Below are positions 39,212 to 47,523 of a DNA stretch of 48,913 bases, piece by piece. Numbering within the stretch: the stretch's first letter is position 1; each line of letters begins with the position of its first letter. Both the position numbers and the translations under genes were made by a program. Under the pieces are notes generated by a model. The model was not told the DNA's origin, ran no database searches, and worked only from the letters and a program-made list of their open reading frames with translations. This DNA comes from Streptomyces regalis (lineage in GTDB: Bacteria; Actinomycetota; Actinomycetes; Streptomycetales; Streptomycetaceae). The stretch is taken from NCBI RefSeq assembly GCF_001509475.1, contig NZ_LLZG01000015.1, forward strand, positions 1-48,913, written 5' to 3'.

Positions 39212-40621
39212 TCACGGGTTCACCACGATGTGGGACTCGTTGTTGGTGAGATTCGGGTCGAAGGCGCGGACGGGCGGCTCGTAGGCGTCGTTCCAGATGG
39301 CCGAGGCGGCGCTGGAGCCGGGGATCACCTCGTTGATGCGGAGGTCGAAGATGAAGCGGTGGGTGGATTCCGCACCGGCCTCGGTCAGATAGATGGGAGA
39401 GAAGCAGCGGTAGCGCGGCGCGCCCAGCTGTTCGTCGCGGTAGCCGCCGGAGGCGGTCCGGGCCTCGCAGTTCTCCGGCTTGGCGGTGACCGTGGTCCCG
39501 GCAGGGATGTTCACGTCGACCGTCGCGGCCGGGTCACCGGCCGACAGGGAGGCGACCCATGCCGGTCCGTGGTTCCGCACGGTCACCGACGCCTGCACGA
39601 CCTCGCCCGCGGCGCCGGAGACCTGCGAGCCGGTCAGCCGGTAGTCGGCGGTGTTCGTCGCCCGCACGGAGAGGATCCGGTACGAGTTGGTCTCCTCGTC
39701 CGTCGGGGATGCCGGGGAGAGGTTCAGTTCGGCGCCGGTTCCGGAGGTGAAGACCTGCCCGTGGCGCTGATCGGCCAGGGCCTGCTCGGAGTAGGGCTGC
39801 ACCGAGTAGTCGATGCGGTCGAAGAGAGCGTTGTCCTTGGCGCGGAAGCTGAGCGGAAGCGTCTGGTACGAGCCGGGCGCCGCCTTCTCGTCCAGGACGC
39901 AGAGCAGGGTGCGGCCGGTGGAGGCGTCGTTGAACTCGCAGTTGGACGGCACCGGGTCGCGCAGCTTCACCCCGCGGGAGGTGAACAGGGTGAGGAGAGT
40001 GCGGTCCGCGGTGCGGTTGCCCTTGTTGGCGAGGGTGACCGGGGCAGCGAAGGCCGCTCCAGGGGCCAGGCCGGTGACGGACGCGGCCTGGGTCAGGCCG
40101 AGCGCGGGGCCGTTGCCGACGGCGACCCGGGTCTCGCCCGGCCAGGCCGTCATGCCGCCGGCCTCGGCGGAGTACCGCACGTACCCCTCACTCGCGTCCG
40201 GTGCGTCCGCCTTCGCGGTCAGCCCGATCGCGGCGGCCGACGCGTAGCCGCCACCGGGCAGCTCAGGGGTGTCGCAGACGGCGGTGGTAGCCGTCTCGGG
40301 ACGGCAGTTCGCGGGCCAGTTGACGTCGGCGAACGCGGCGATCTCGGAGACATCGACGGAGAGCGTGCCGGCGGGCACGGTGGTGCTGGTGTTGTCATGG
40401 CTGACCAGGATCGTCAGCGTCTGCGGCGGCCCCGCCGAGCCGTCCTCGTACGGGCCGGACAGCGTCATCTCGTAGGGGTCGGAGTAGACCCACAGCATGT
40501 CGGACGCGGCCGCTGCGTGCAGCGCGCCGGGACCGAGCACCGCAGCGAAGGCCGCAGTGGAGGCCAGCACGGGCGCGAGCAGCATGCGACCGGTGCGGCG
40601 AGAGACGAACATTTTCTTCAT
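39212..40621 (-). CDS. Exported protein with Ig-like/CARDB-type repeats
   Basis: A 469-aa protein. It starts Met-Lys-Lys-Met with a classic signal peptide (hydrophobic to about 37, Ala-x-Ala cleavage near Leu-His-Ala-Ala-Ala). The mature protein is all beta: repeated strands with paired Cys and phrases such as Leu-Ala-Asn-Lys-Gly-Asn-Arg-Thr-Ala and Val-Arg-Asn-His-Gly-Pro-Ala, typical of DUF11/CARDB-like extracellular modules. No sortase signal or C-terminal membrane anchor is visible, so it is probably released or cell-wall associated. Function unknown. A terminator follows. Confidence 0.72.
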   Translation of the reverse strand: MKKMFVSRRTGRMLLAPVLASTAAFAAVLGPGALHAAAASDMLWVYSDPYEMTLSGPYEDGSAGPPQTLTILVSHDNTSTTVPAGTLSVDVSEIAAFADVNWPANCRPETATTAVCDTPELPGGGYASAAAIGLTAKADAPDASEGYVRYSAEAGGMTAWPGETRVAVGNGPALGLTQAASVTGLAPGAAFAAPVTLANKGNRTADRTLLTLFTSRGVKLRDPVPSNCEFNDASTGRTLLCVLDEKAAPGSYQTLPLSFRAKDNALFDRIDYSVQPYSEQALADQRHGQVFTSGTGAELNLSPASPTDEETNSYRILSVRATNTADYRLTGSQVSGAAGEVVQASVTVRNHGPAWVASLSAGDPAATVDVNIPAGTTVTAKPENCEARTASGGYRDEQLGAPRYRCFSPIYLTEAGAESTHRFIFDLRINEVIPGSSAASAIWNDAYEPPVRAFDPNLTNNESHIVVNP

Positions 40622-40659
40622 GCGGACATGACATCTGTATCAGGCGAAAGGTTGCACGG

Positions 40660-40935
40660 AGCGAAGTGCAGGTCGAGGGTCTGGTGCGGCGAGGCGAGCA
40701 GGCGGGACACATCCCAGCCGAGGCCGGAGAACGCGTTGCCGAGAAGACGCTTCTGCTGTTCCGGGTTGTGGCGGTCGTACGACAACTTGGGCGCGGCGAA
40801 TCCGAAGAACGCGCCTGCCTGTGTCGGGTCCCGGTGGACGGCGCCGACGGAGGCGAGGCGCCCCGGCGCGTTGTGGCCGACCGAGTCTTTCCCCGGCCAG
40901 GTTGTTGGGCAGCTGCCAGGCGCGGCGTAGTGGCC
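40660..40935 (-). pseudogene. Remnant of an FAD-dependent monooxygenase
   Basis: A reverse-strand stretch reads Gly-Lys-Asp-Ser-Val-Gly-His-Asn-Ala-Pro-Gly-Arg...Gly-Phe-Ala-Ala-Pro-Lys-Leu-Ser-Tyr-Asp and Gln-Gln-Lys-Arg-Leu-Leu...Phe-Ser-Gly-Leu-Gly-Trp-Asp-Val, a segment found in the middle of aromatic/polyketide FAD monooxygenases. The FAD-binding N-terminus and the C-terminus are missing. It lies between the exported-protein gene and the right attachment repeat and was probably cut by integration or deletion there. Confidence 0.5.
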
Positions 40936-41080
40936 GAGGCGGCTGACATGGTCGTCCGACGTGCAGGACCAGGCATGGGAGTTCGGCCTGCAGCGCATCC
41001 TTGACGGCTTGGCCGTACTCATCGATCAGCGCGCGCGGTGACTGCGGCCGATCTGGGCATCACCCGTCACGATCTTGCAG

Positions 41081-41126
41081 GCCCTCGTAACGCGTAGGTC
41101 TCGGGTTCGAATCCCGAAGGCGGCTC
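41081..41126 (+). repeat. Right attachment-site repeat: 3' part of tRNA-Thr(CGT)
   Basis: Matches 3718-3763 in 45 of 46 positions and in orientation. Here the acceptor end is followed by CCA, as in a genuine tRNA gene. The 5' half is missing too, and both copies have GCC directly before the anticodon loop, so the intact tRNA must lie elsewhere. The interval between the copies is 37,363 bp. Confidence 0.75.
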
Positions 41127-41130
41127 CAGT

Positions 41131-41165
41131 AAAGGCCAGGTCACATAGTCCTTGACCTGGCCTTT
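41131..41165 (+). terminator. Intrinsic terminator after the right tRNA fragment
   Basis: Perfect 13-bp stem (AAAGGCCAGGTCA / TGACCTGGCCTTT) with a 9-base loop, running into T. It is close in position and partly in sequence to the hairpin after the left copy. Confidence 0.75.
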
Positions 41166-41320
41166 TGCGTGCTCCGGGCTTGACGCGTCACATGGTCGAC
41201 CAAGGCCGGCCCCGTCCTCACCGTTTCCGAGTCAGGCAGGCATCAACTCGTCGCCAACTGCTGTACATCTCAAGGATGTTGACCCGATCCATCCGTACCA
41301 GCAGAATAAGCGCCCATTCG

Positions 41321-41334
41321 TGAGAGCGCTCTCA
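41321..41334. promoter_or_regulatory. LacI-family operator (TGAGAGCGCTCTCA)
   Basis: A perfect 14-bp palindrome with the GCGC-centred form typical of LacI-type sugar repressors in actinomycetes, 16 bp upstream of the glycosidase start. A LacI effector-domain remnant survives at about 44335-44460, so the cognate repressor may be lost. Confidence 0.7.
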
Positions 41335-41350
41335 AGACCGAGGGAGACCC

Positions 41351-42766
41351 ATGACCGGCATGAGCGGCATCACCAGCATGACCGGCAAGCAGGGCCCGGC
41401 GCTGCCCCGTCGCACGCTCATCGGTGCAGGTCTGGGTCTCGGTGTCGCGGGCTTCACGGCGGCCGGTGCCGGTGCCGCTCGGGCCGCCGCAGGTGACGCC
41501 TCCGCCGCCCCCGCCCAGCGCCGCGCCCGGGCCTTCCTCGCCGCCGCCATGGACGCCTACCCGGAGCACGGCAGCATCCGGCTCACGCAGAGCTACAGCG
41601 ACCAGGCCGGCCTGTTCAGCACCGCCTTCACGTACGACAACGCCCTCGCGGTCCTTGCCCTCCTGGCCACCCGCACCACCGACGGACGGGCGCGGGCCGT
41701 CGTACTCGGGGACGCGCTGCTGTACGCCCAGGAGCATGACCCGGTCCATGCCGACGGGCGGCTTCGGCAGGCCTACAACGTCGGGCCGTACACCTTCTAC
41801 GACGGCTCGCGGCAGCCGGACGGGTTCGTGCGGGCGGACGGGAGCGCCAACGTCGGGACGCAGTTCGGGTTTACGGGGACGGCCGTGGGTGACATGGCCT
41901 GGGCCGGGATCGCGCTCAGTGCGCTCGCGCGGCGGACCGGGGAGCGGCGGTTCCTCTACGGTGCCGTGCGGATCGGGGAGTGGATCGAGCGGAACGGGCG
42001 TACCGAGGAACCGCTCGGGGGGTACAAGTTCGGGGTCAACGGGGCCAACGAGAAGCTTCCCTTCACCTCCACCGAGCACAACACCGATCTTGTCTGCCTC
42101 TTCGGGCGGCTCGCCCGGCTCACGGGAGACGCGGTGTGGCTGGAGCGGCGTGCTCGTGCCCGGGGCTTTGTCGTGAAGATGTGGGACGTGGACGGTGGCT
42201 TCTTCTACACCGGGACCAATGACGGGGTGACGATCAACACCTCGCCCGTCCCCGAGGACACCCAGACCTGGACCCACCTCGCCCTCGACTCCCGTGTCCA
42301 CGCCCGGTCGTTGGACTGGGCCGCGCGTGAGCTGGCCGTTCTCGACCATGCCGAGCGGCGTAACAGCACGGTGCCGGCGGGGCAGTCGTACGAAGGTGTC
42401 ACCTTCAGTTCGGCCAGTCTCCTCGCGAACGAGGACGCACCGATCGCCGACTCCCAGCCCAGGCCGGACCGCAACGGTGTGTGGTTCGAGGGGACCGCAC
42501 ATCTCGCGCTGGCCCTGCGGGCGCGGCACGGGCGGGGTGACGAGGCGCAGGCCAGGCGGCTGATCGACTCCATCGAGCGGGCCCAGGATCTGCTCGGGGG
42601 CGGGCAGACCGTCGGTGGGCAGGCCCTTCCCGGACGTTCCGGTGTCGTCGCGGCGAGCAGTCCGCTCGACACCGGCTTCGGGTTCGGCTACTACCCGTAC
42701 CGGCATACGGGGGCGACCGCCTGGTACCTGATGGCGGCGACGCGCTCCAATCCGCTCGGGGTCTGA
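41351..42766 (+). CDS. Tat-exported six-hairpin glycosidase-like protein
   Basis: A 471-aa protein. The Tat signal is plain: Pro-Arg20-Arg21-Thr-Leu-Ile-Gly followed by a Gly/Ala hydrophobic stretch and Ala-Arg-Ala-Ala near 47. The mature part is helical with repeated Asp/Tyr/Trp-rich turns (Tyr-Asp-Asn-Ala-Leu-Ala-Val, Tyr-Asn-Val-Gly-Pro-Tyr-Thr-Phe-Tyr-Asp, Thr-Glu-His-Asn-Thr-Asp, Gly-Val-Trp-Phe-Glu-Gly-Thr-Ala), as in alpha/alpha-six-barrel glycoside hydrolases. The ATG start has GAGGGAG 5 bases upstream. The LacI-type operator in front indicates sugar-responsive control. A forward-strand coding-like tail at 42771-42902 may be a remnant of a following gene. Substrate unknown. Confidence 0.75.
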   Translation: MTGMSGITSMTGKQGPALPRRTLIGAGLGLGVAGFTAAGAGAARAAAGDASAAPAQRRARAFLAAAMDAYPEHGSIRLTQSYSDQAGLFSTAFTYDNALAVLALLATRTTDGRARAVVLGDALLYAQEHDPVHADGRLRQAYNVGPYTFYDGSRQPDGFVRADGSANVGTQFGFTGTAVGDMAWAGIALSALARRTGERRFLYGAVRIGEWIERNGRTEEPLGGYKFGVNGANEKLPFTSTEHNTDLVCLFGRLARLTGDAVWLERRARARGFVVKMWDVDGGFFYTGTNDGVTINTSPVPEDTQTWTHLALDSRVHARSLDWAARELAVLDHAERRNSTVPAGQSYEGVTFSSASLLANEDAPIADSQPRPDRNGVWFEGTAHLALALRARHGRGDEAQARRLIDSIERAQDLLGGGQTVGGQALPGRSGVVAASSPLDTGFGFGYYPYRHTGATAWYLMAATRSNPLGV

Positions 42767-42905
42767 AGGGGCGGTCGCGCCGGTCCGGCAGGGGACGAGT
42801 TGGGCGGAGTTCGACTCCTGGAGCTTCGACTGGACGGCCGAGCAGGGCGGCGGCTCCGCCCACGAAGTCCCCGCCTGGAACGTGGCGTTCGCCTCTCCGG
42901 ACGGC

Positions 42906-43774
42906 TCAGCCCGCACACCGCCGACGGCTCAGCCCCCGCACACTGCCCGCGGTGAGCCCGCCGACGATGAAACGTTGGAACAGGGCGAACACGCAGACCA
43001 CCGGCACGCTGATGAGGGTGGCCGTCGCCATCAGGGCGCCCCAGGCCGTGCCGTGCCGGCCGGTGAAGGCGTTCAGTAGGACGGTGACGGGCTGGACGTC
43101 CGGATGCTCGGCCAGGGTGAGGCCGAACAGGAACTCGCTCCAGCCGATCAGGAAGCACAGCCCTGCCGTGGCGACCAGGCTCGGCGCCATGAGGGGCAGG
43201 ACGACCCGCAGGAGTACGCCGGGCAGCCCGCAGCCGTCGACCAGCGCGGCCTCGCCTCCTCCAACTCCGGCGGGATAGACCGCAGCACGGGGCGCAGCAC
43301 GATCACCGCGAAGGGGAGGTGAGGGTCGTGTCGGCGGCGATCAGGCCGAGGTAGGTAGGTGTCGTCGAGACCGGCCCGGCGTTCGAGGATGAACAGCGGT
43401 GCCGCCAGCACGATGGCGGGCGGGAGTTGGGCGACCAGCAGGGCGAGCACCATCGTGCCCGAGCCGCGCATGCGGACGCGGGCGAGGGCGTGGGCGAGCG
43501 GGACGCCGAGCAGGAGCGTGAGGGCCACGACTCCGCTGGAGATCACCACGCTGTTGAGGAGGGCCCGGGTCAGCCCTTCGTAGTCCAGCGCCGTCCGGTA
43601 GTTCTCGCCGGTGAGCGGGGCGGGCAGCCACTGCGGGGTCGGGGTGAGGATCCGGTCATGGCGGGTCAGGCTGGTCTTGGCCATCCAGTACACCGGCAGC
43701 AGGAACGCCGCGGTGATCAGCACGGCGAACGCCGTGAGCAGCCAGGGGCGTTGGGGATGTTTCACGTGGAACAT
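42906..43774 (-). pseudogene. Sugar ABC transporter permease (MalG-like), frame-damaged
   Basis: A binding-protein-dependent permease with several membrane helices. The N-terminal part (Ala-Phe-Leu-Leu-Pro-Val-Tyr-Trp-Met, Leu-Leu-Asn-Ser-Val-Val-Ile-Ser) is intact. At about 43350 a 4-bp duplication (TACC) shifts the frame and a nearby 1-bp loss restores it. At about 43255 a 5-bp duplication (GAGGC) shifts it for good, breaking the EAA-loop region Glu-Glu-Ala-Ala-Leu-Val-Asp-Gly. The C-terminal helices continue in another frame to 42906. No product would be complete. Its ATG lies within a parS-like palindrome. Confidence 0.7.
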
Positions 43775-43777
43775 CCC
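43754..43777. promoter_or_regulatory. parS-like palindrome
   Basis: 24-bp palindrome with one mismatch around TGTTTCACGTGGAACA. The actinomycete ParB site core is GTTTCACGTGAAAC, so this is one base off. It covers the first codons of the broken permease gene. Confidence 0.55.
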
Positions 43778-43789
43778 ACCGCGTCCTCG

Positions 43790-44460
43790 CGGCGCAGTCG
43801 TCGTACGTGCGACGACGGCCCAGTCGAAGTCGGCCTCCTTCAGCGTGGGGATCTGCCAGGGACCGTTGATCTGCAGGGCGGCGGCTGGTTAAGAAACCGG
43901 GTGTTGACGTCCTGCTGCGTCCAGCCCACGCACTGCTCGGACAGGGAGCCCTTGGCGATCAGGTCGTCCAGGAACGACAGGGCGGTGGCGCCGTCCGTGG
44001 CGAAGGTGTCCAGGTCGCCGCCCGCCTGCCACAGGAACGGCAGGAACTGGAAGACGCCCTCCTCCGTCCTGATCGCGCTCAGCGCAAGCCCGAACCGGTC
44101 CCCGCTGGTCAGCCGCTCGGCCGCGGAGGCCAGCTCGTCCCAGGTGGTGGGCGGTCGAACGCCGGCGTCCTGGAGCATCCAGATGTTGTAGTAGAGGGCC
44201 AGGCAGTCGCTCTGGTTGGGGATGCCCAGGGCCTCGCAGTCGACCTGGCAGCCGTCCCAGGGGCCCTTGTAGTACTGGTCGGCCTGGCCCCACAGCACGT
44301 CGTAGCCGTACGGCGTCGCTGCCTCGGCGACGCCGCCGATGAACGCGAGCTGCATCGTGGTGTGGACCCGGCCCCGGCCGGCCGGAGGGTAGAGCAGCCC
44401 GAGCGTGTGCGTGGCGCCCCCGGCCGGTGGTGCCGTCGCCTTGCCCGTGCGCTCGGTCAT
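43790..44460 (-). pseudogene. Chimeric remnant: LacI effector domain joined to sugar-binding protein
   Basis: From ATG 44460, residues 18-55 read His-Thr-Leu-Gly-Leu-Leu-Tyr-Pro-Pro-Ala...Gln-Leu-Ala-Phe-Ile-Gly-Gly-Val-Ala-Glu-Ala-Ala, the start of a LacI effector-binding domain without its DNA-binding head. It then jumps to an ABC solute-binding protein segment (Tyr-Tyr-Asn-Ile-Trp-Met-Leu...Thr-Trp-Asp-Glu-Leu-Ala-Ser-Ala-Ala-Glu-Arg-Leu). After about 43890 a gap and frame change lead to Leu-Gln-Ile-Asn-Gly-Pro-Trp-Gln-Ile-Pro, the usual late binding-protein motif. So one or two deletions fused a repressor to its transporter gene. It precedes the broken permease in the same operon. Confidence 0.62.
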
Positions 44461-44462
44461 GG

Positions 44463-46835
44463 TCAGCCGACGGGGAGGGGCTGTTCGGCCCAGATCGTCT
44501 TGCCGGTGGGGGTCTGGCGGGTGCCCCAGCCCTGGGTGAGCTGGGCGACCATGTGCAACCCGCGGCCGCCCTCGTCGTACGTCCGGGCCCGGCGCAGATG
44601 GGGGGCCGTACTGCTGGCGTCGGACACCTCGCAGATCAGGGTGCGGTCCCGGATCAGACGCAGCCCGATCGGTACGTCGCCGTAGCGGATGGCGTTGGTG
44701 ACCAGCTCGCTCACCACAAGCTCGGTGACGAACGCCGCCTCCTGAAGGCCCCAGGCGGCGAGCTGCCGGGACGCCTGCGCGCGGGCGTCGGCCACGATCG
44801 CGGGATCGGACGGCAGGGCCCAGGCCGCGACCTGGTCGGCGTGCAGGGCGCGGGTGCGGGCCAGCAGGAGGGCCACGTCGTCGGCGGGGCTCTCGGGGAG
44901 CAGGGCCTTGAGGATGGCGTCGCAGGTGATCTCCAGCGACGGCACCGGGGAGGCCAGGGCCGCGCAGAGCCGTTCCAGACCGACGCCGACATCGCGCTCG
45001 CGGGCGATCAGGCCGTCGGTGTAGAAGGCGAGCAGGCTGCCCTCGGGCAGCTCCAGCTCGGTCGCCTCGAAGGGCAGCCCGCCGACGCCGAGCAGCGGAC
45101 CGGGCGTGAGGTGGACGACGCTGACCGACCCGTCCGGCAGCAGCACGGCGGGCGGGACATGGCCGGCGCTGGCGAGGGTGCAGATCCGGGAGACCGGGTC
45201 GTAGACGGCGTACAGGCAGGTCGCGCCGATCCCACCGGTGTACGGCAGCTCCCGGAGAGTGCCGTCGTCGTCCGAGGTGAGGTGGGTGACCAGGTCGTCG
45301 AGGTGGGTGAGCAGCTCGTCCGGAGGCAGGTCCACGTCGGCGAGGGTGCGCACTGCGGTGCGCAGCCGGCCCATGGTGGCGGAGGCGTGGATGCCGTGCC
45401 CGACGACATCGCCGACCACCAGGGCGACGCGGGTGCCCGACAGCGGGACGACGTCGAACCAGTCGCCGCCCACGCCGGCGCCGGTGCCGGCGGGCAGATA
45501 GCGGTACGCCACCTCGACGGCCGCCTGCTTCGGCAGGTCGCGGGGGAGCAGGCTGCGCTGGAGCGTGAGGGCGTTGGTGCGCTCGCGGGTGTAGCGGCGG
45601 GCGTTGTCCACGCCGACGGCGGCCCGGCCCGCGAGCTCCTCGGCGAGGATCAGGTCGTCCTGCTGGAAGGGCGGCGAGCCCTTGCCGCGGACGAAGACCG
45701 CGACGCCGAGGGTGATGCCGCGGGCCCGCAGCGGGGCGGCCATGACCGAGTGGAAGCCGTACTCCCGGACACTGGCGGCCCGCGCCTCGTGCTGGGTGAC
45801 CCACCGGATGAAGTCGGGGTCCCCCTTGCCGCTGAGGACCGGCCGTCCGCTGGTCAGGGAGCGGGCGGGCGGCGAGAACGGGGGATAGGTGTCGATCTCG
45901 CCGACGTCGACGGCGGCCTCCGGCACGCCGCCGCCCTCGGCGGCCGACTGGTGGGCGACCCGGCGCAGCACCACGGCGGTGTCGACCGGCCCCTGCACCG
46001 GCTCCTCCCCGCGGATCACGGAGTCGAGCAGGTCCACGCTGGCGAAGTCGGCGAGCCGCGGAACGGCCAGATCGGCGAGTTCCTGGGCGGTGCGGGTGAC
46101 GTTCAGGGTGGTGCCGATGCGGGTGCCCGCCTCGTTCAGCAGGGCCAGCCGCTGCCGGGCGGCGTGCTGCTCGCTGCTGTCGAAGGCGGCGGTGCCGACC
46201 CCGGCCACCTCGCCGGACCCGGGGTCGCGCACGGGCCACAGCTCGACGATCCAGGAGCGCTCCCGGGCAGCCGCGGACGGGGCCGGGGCGAACCCCTCGT
46301 ACCGCATCGGCATGGCCTCCTCGGCGACCCGCCGGACACACCGGAGGAACCCCTCGTCGGAGCGGGCCTCCCCGAGCGGGTCGGCCTCCGCGCCCGCGTT
46401 CAGCCGCCACGATCCCGACGCGGCGCTGTAGGTGGACAGGGCGATCGAGGACTGGGCGAAGGCCCACTCCACCATCCGCCGGTCACGCTGGGACGCAGGG
46501 GTACCGGTGGTCGCGGTGACGACGAACGCCTGGGGCGCACCGGCGCCGTCCAGGGAGGGCTGGCCGTGCAGGGTCAGTTCGACGCGGTGGCCGTCGCGGT
46601 GCCGCAGCGCCGCCGTGCCGCTCCATTCCTGGGAGCCGACCGAGGAGAAGCCGGTCGCGCCCCGATCCACGAGGAGGCCGGCCGCGGCCCGTCCCACGAC
46701 CTCGGAGGCCCGGTACCCGAGCAGTCGCCGGGCACCCTCGCTCCACCCCGAGACGATGCCCTCCAGACTGATGGTGGCTGTCGCGGCATCCGGTGACCAC
46801 CCGTAGTGACCACGGTTCTGATCAAAAGTGGTCAT
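44463..46835 (-). CDS. SpoIIE-family phosphatase with PAS, GAF and HATPase domains
   Basis: A 790-aa cytosolic regulator. Order: PAS (about 15-115; Gly-Ile-Val-Ser-Gly-Trp-Ser-Glu-Gly-Ala), a second PAS-like region (130-230), GAF (240-415), PP2C/SpoIIE phosphatase (430-650; Gly-Gly-Asp-Trp-Phe-Asp, Val-Val-Gly-Asp-Val-Val-Gly-His-Gly, Ala-Gly-His-Val-Pro-Pro) and a C-terminal anti-sigma-type HATPase (Glu-Leu-Val-Thr-Asn-Ala-Ile-Arg-Tyr-Gly, Gly-Arg-Gly-Leu). Such proteins control partner-switching of sigma factors by acting on anti-sigma antagonists. The metal-binding Asp residues and the N-box are present, so both activities look intact. The start ATG has no clear ribosome binding site and may be leaderless; a TGACCAC/GTGGTCA dyad overlaps it. 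Confidence 0.87.
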   Translation of the reverse strand: MTTFDQNRGHYGWSPDAATATISLEGIVSGWSEGARRLLGYRASEVVGRAAAGLLVDRGATGFSSVGSQEWSGTAALRHRDGHRVELTLHGQPSLDGAGAPQAFVVTATTGTPASQRDRRMVEWAFAQSSIALSTYSAASGSWRLNAGAEADPLGEARSDEGFLRCVRRVAEEAMPMRYEGFAPAPSAAARERSWIVELWPVRDPGSGEVAGVGTAAFDSSEQHAARQRLALLNEAGTRIGTTLNVTRTAQELADLAVPRLADFASVDLLDSVIRGEEPVQGPVDTAVVLRRVAHQSAAEGGGVPEAAVDVGEIDTYPPFSPPARSLTSGRPVLSGKGDPDFIRWVTQHEARAASVREYGFHSVMAAPLRARGITLGVAVFVRGKGSPPFQQDDLILAEELAGRAAVGVDNARRYTRERTNALTLQRSLLPRDLPKQAAVEVAYRYLPAGTGAGVGGDWFDVVPLSGTRVALVVGDVVGHGIHASATMGRLRTAVRTLADVDLPPDELLTHLDDLVTHLTSDDDGTLRELPYTGGIGATCLYAVYDPVSRICTLASAGHVPPAVLLPDGSVSVVHLTPGPLLGVGGLPFEATELELPEGSLLAFYTDGLIARERDVGVGLERLCAALASPVPSLEITCDAILKALLPESPADDVALLLARTRALHADQVAAWALPSDPAIVADARAQASRQLAAWGLQEAAFVTELVVSELVTNAIRYGDVPIGLRLIRDRTLICEVSDASSTAPHLRRARTYDEGGRGLHMVAQLTQGWGTRQTPTGKTIWAEQPLPVG
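46807..46834. promoter_or_regulatory. Inverted repeat over the phosphatase start codon
   Basis: TGACCAC-14 nt-GTGGTCA, perfect 7-bp arms ending at the start codon. It could be a regulator site or an mRNA hairpin; nothing more can be said. Confidence 0.3.
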
Positions 46836-46990
46836 TATTGCTCAATTCGCAGTGGTGATGTTACTCACGGTTCCAGCGTGCGCGTTGCGCGAGAATCGGA
46901 CAAGTCGGATTCCCGTGCATGGACTCCCGCGCCTGAGGACGGTGCGGAGGCGGCGCGGAGATGGCGCGGAGATGGGTGGAGGGGTTCGCC

Positions 46991-47392
46991 ATGGGGTACT
47001 CCGGTACGCCGCTCGCCAGGAAGATCGGCATCAAGCCGGGCCACCGGGTCCGCCTCCGTCACGCGCCCGCACGCTGGGACATCCCCGGGCTGCCGGAGGG
47101 CTGCGACGTGGCCGAGGGGACCCCGCGGGGCGCGGACGTCGCCGTCGCGTTCTATCGGTCGTACGGAGATCTCGTCGCCGAAGGCCCGGGGCTGGCCGGC
47201 GATCTCGCCGACGATGCCATGCTCTGGATCGCCTGGCCCCGGCGGGCGGCAGGCCACGTCAGCGACATCACCGAGAACGCGCTGCGCGACCTCTTCCTCC
47301 CACTCGGTGTGGTCGACGTGAAGGTCGCGGCGCTGGGGGAGGACTGGTCGGGCCTGAAGTTCGTAAGGCGCAGGGAGAACCGCGGCGCATGA
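46991..47392 (+). CDS. DUF3052-like protein
   Basis: A 133-aa soluble protein starting Met-Gly-Tyr-Ser-Gly-Thr-Pro-Leu-Ala-Arg-Lys-Ile-Gly-Ile-Lys-Pro-Gly, the family start. Later come Val-Ala-Phe-Tyr-Arg-Ser, Leu-Trp-Ile-Ala-Trp-Pro-Arg-Arg and Val-Asp-Val-Lys-Val-Ala-Ala-Leu...Asp-Trp-Ser-Gly-Leu, the conserved core of DUF3052. ATG 46991 has GGAGGGG 6 bases upstream; an upstream GTG/ATG extension lacks support. Function unknown. Divergent from the phosphatase; a terminator hairpin follows at 47485. Confidence 0.8.
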   Translation: MGYSGTPLARKIGIKPGHRVRLRHAPARWDIPGLPEGCDVAEGTPRGADVAVAFYRSYGDLVAEGPGLAGDLADDAMLWIAWPRRAAGHVSDITENALRDLFLPLGVVDVKVAALGEDWSGLKFVRRRENRGA

Positions 47393-47395
47393 CCT

Positions 47396-47484
47396 GCCGA
47401 GAAGAGGGCTGAGGAAAGAGCCGGGAAGAGGGAGAGGAGGGGGGAGAGGAAGAGGGAGGGGAGGGGGGAGAGGGGGAGAGGGAC
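47396..47484. repeat. Purine-only tract
   Basis: About 85 bases almost entirely G and A (runs of GAGG and GGGAGAGG) on the forward strand, directly after the DUF3052 stop and before a strong hairpin. Polypurine tracts of this length can form triplex DNA and hinder polymerases. Confidence 0.7.
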
Positions 47485-47523
47485 GTGGGTCCCGGTCGCT
47501 CACCTCCGCCGACCGGGACCCAC
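47485..47523 (+). terminator. Hairpin terminator after DUF3052
   Basis: Perfect 14-bp arms (GTGGGTCCCGGTCG / CGACCGGGACCCAC) with an 11-base loop. Confidence 0.75.

Noticed and set aside
42771..42902. Coding-like forward stretch after the glycosidase gene (Phe-Asp-Ser-Trp-Ser-Phe-Asp-Trp)
   Set aside because: No start or domain and it runs into the decayed permease; too short to annotate as a gene.
43840..46467. Very long reverse frame under the SpoIIE phosphatase
   Set aside because: Only its last third (44460 leftward) has protein character; the rest is a frame shadow of the phosphatase gene.
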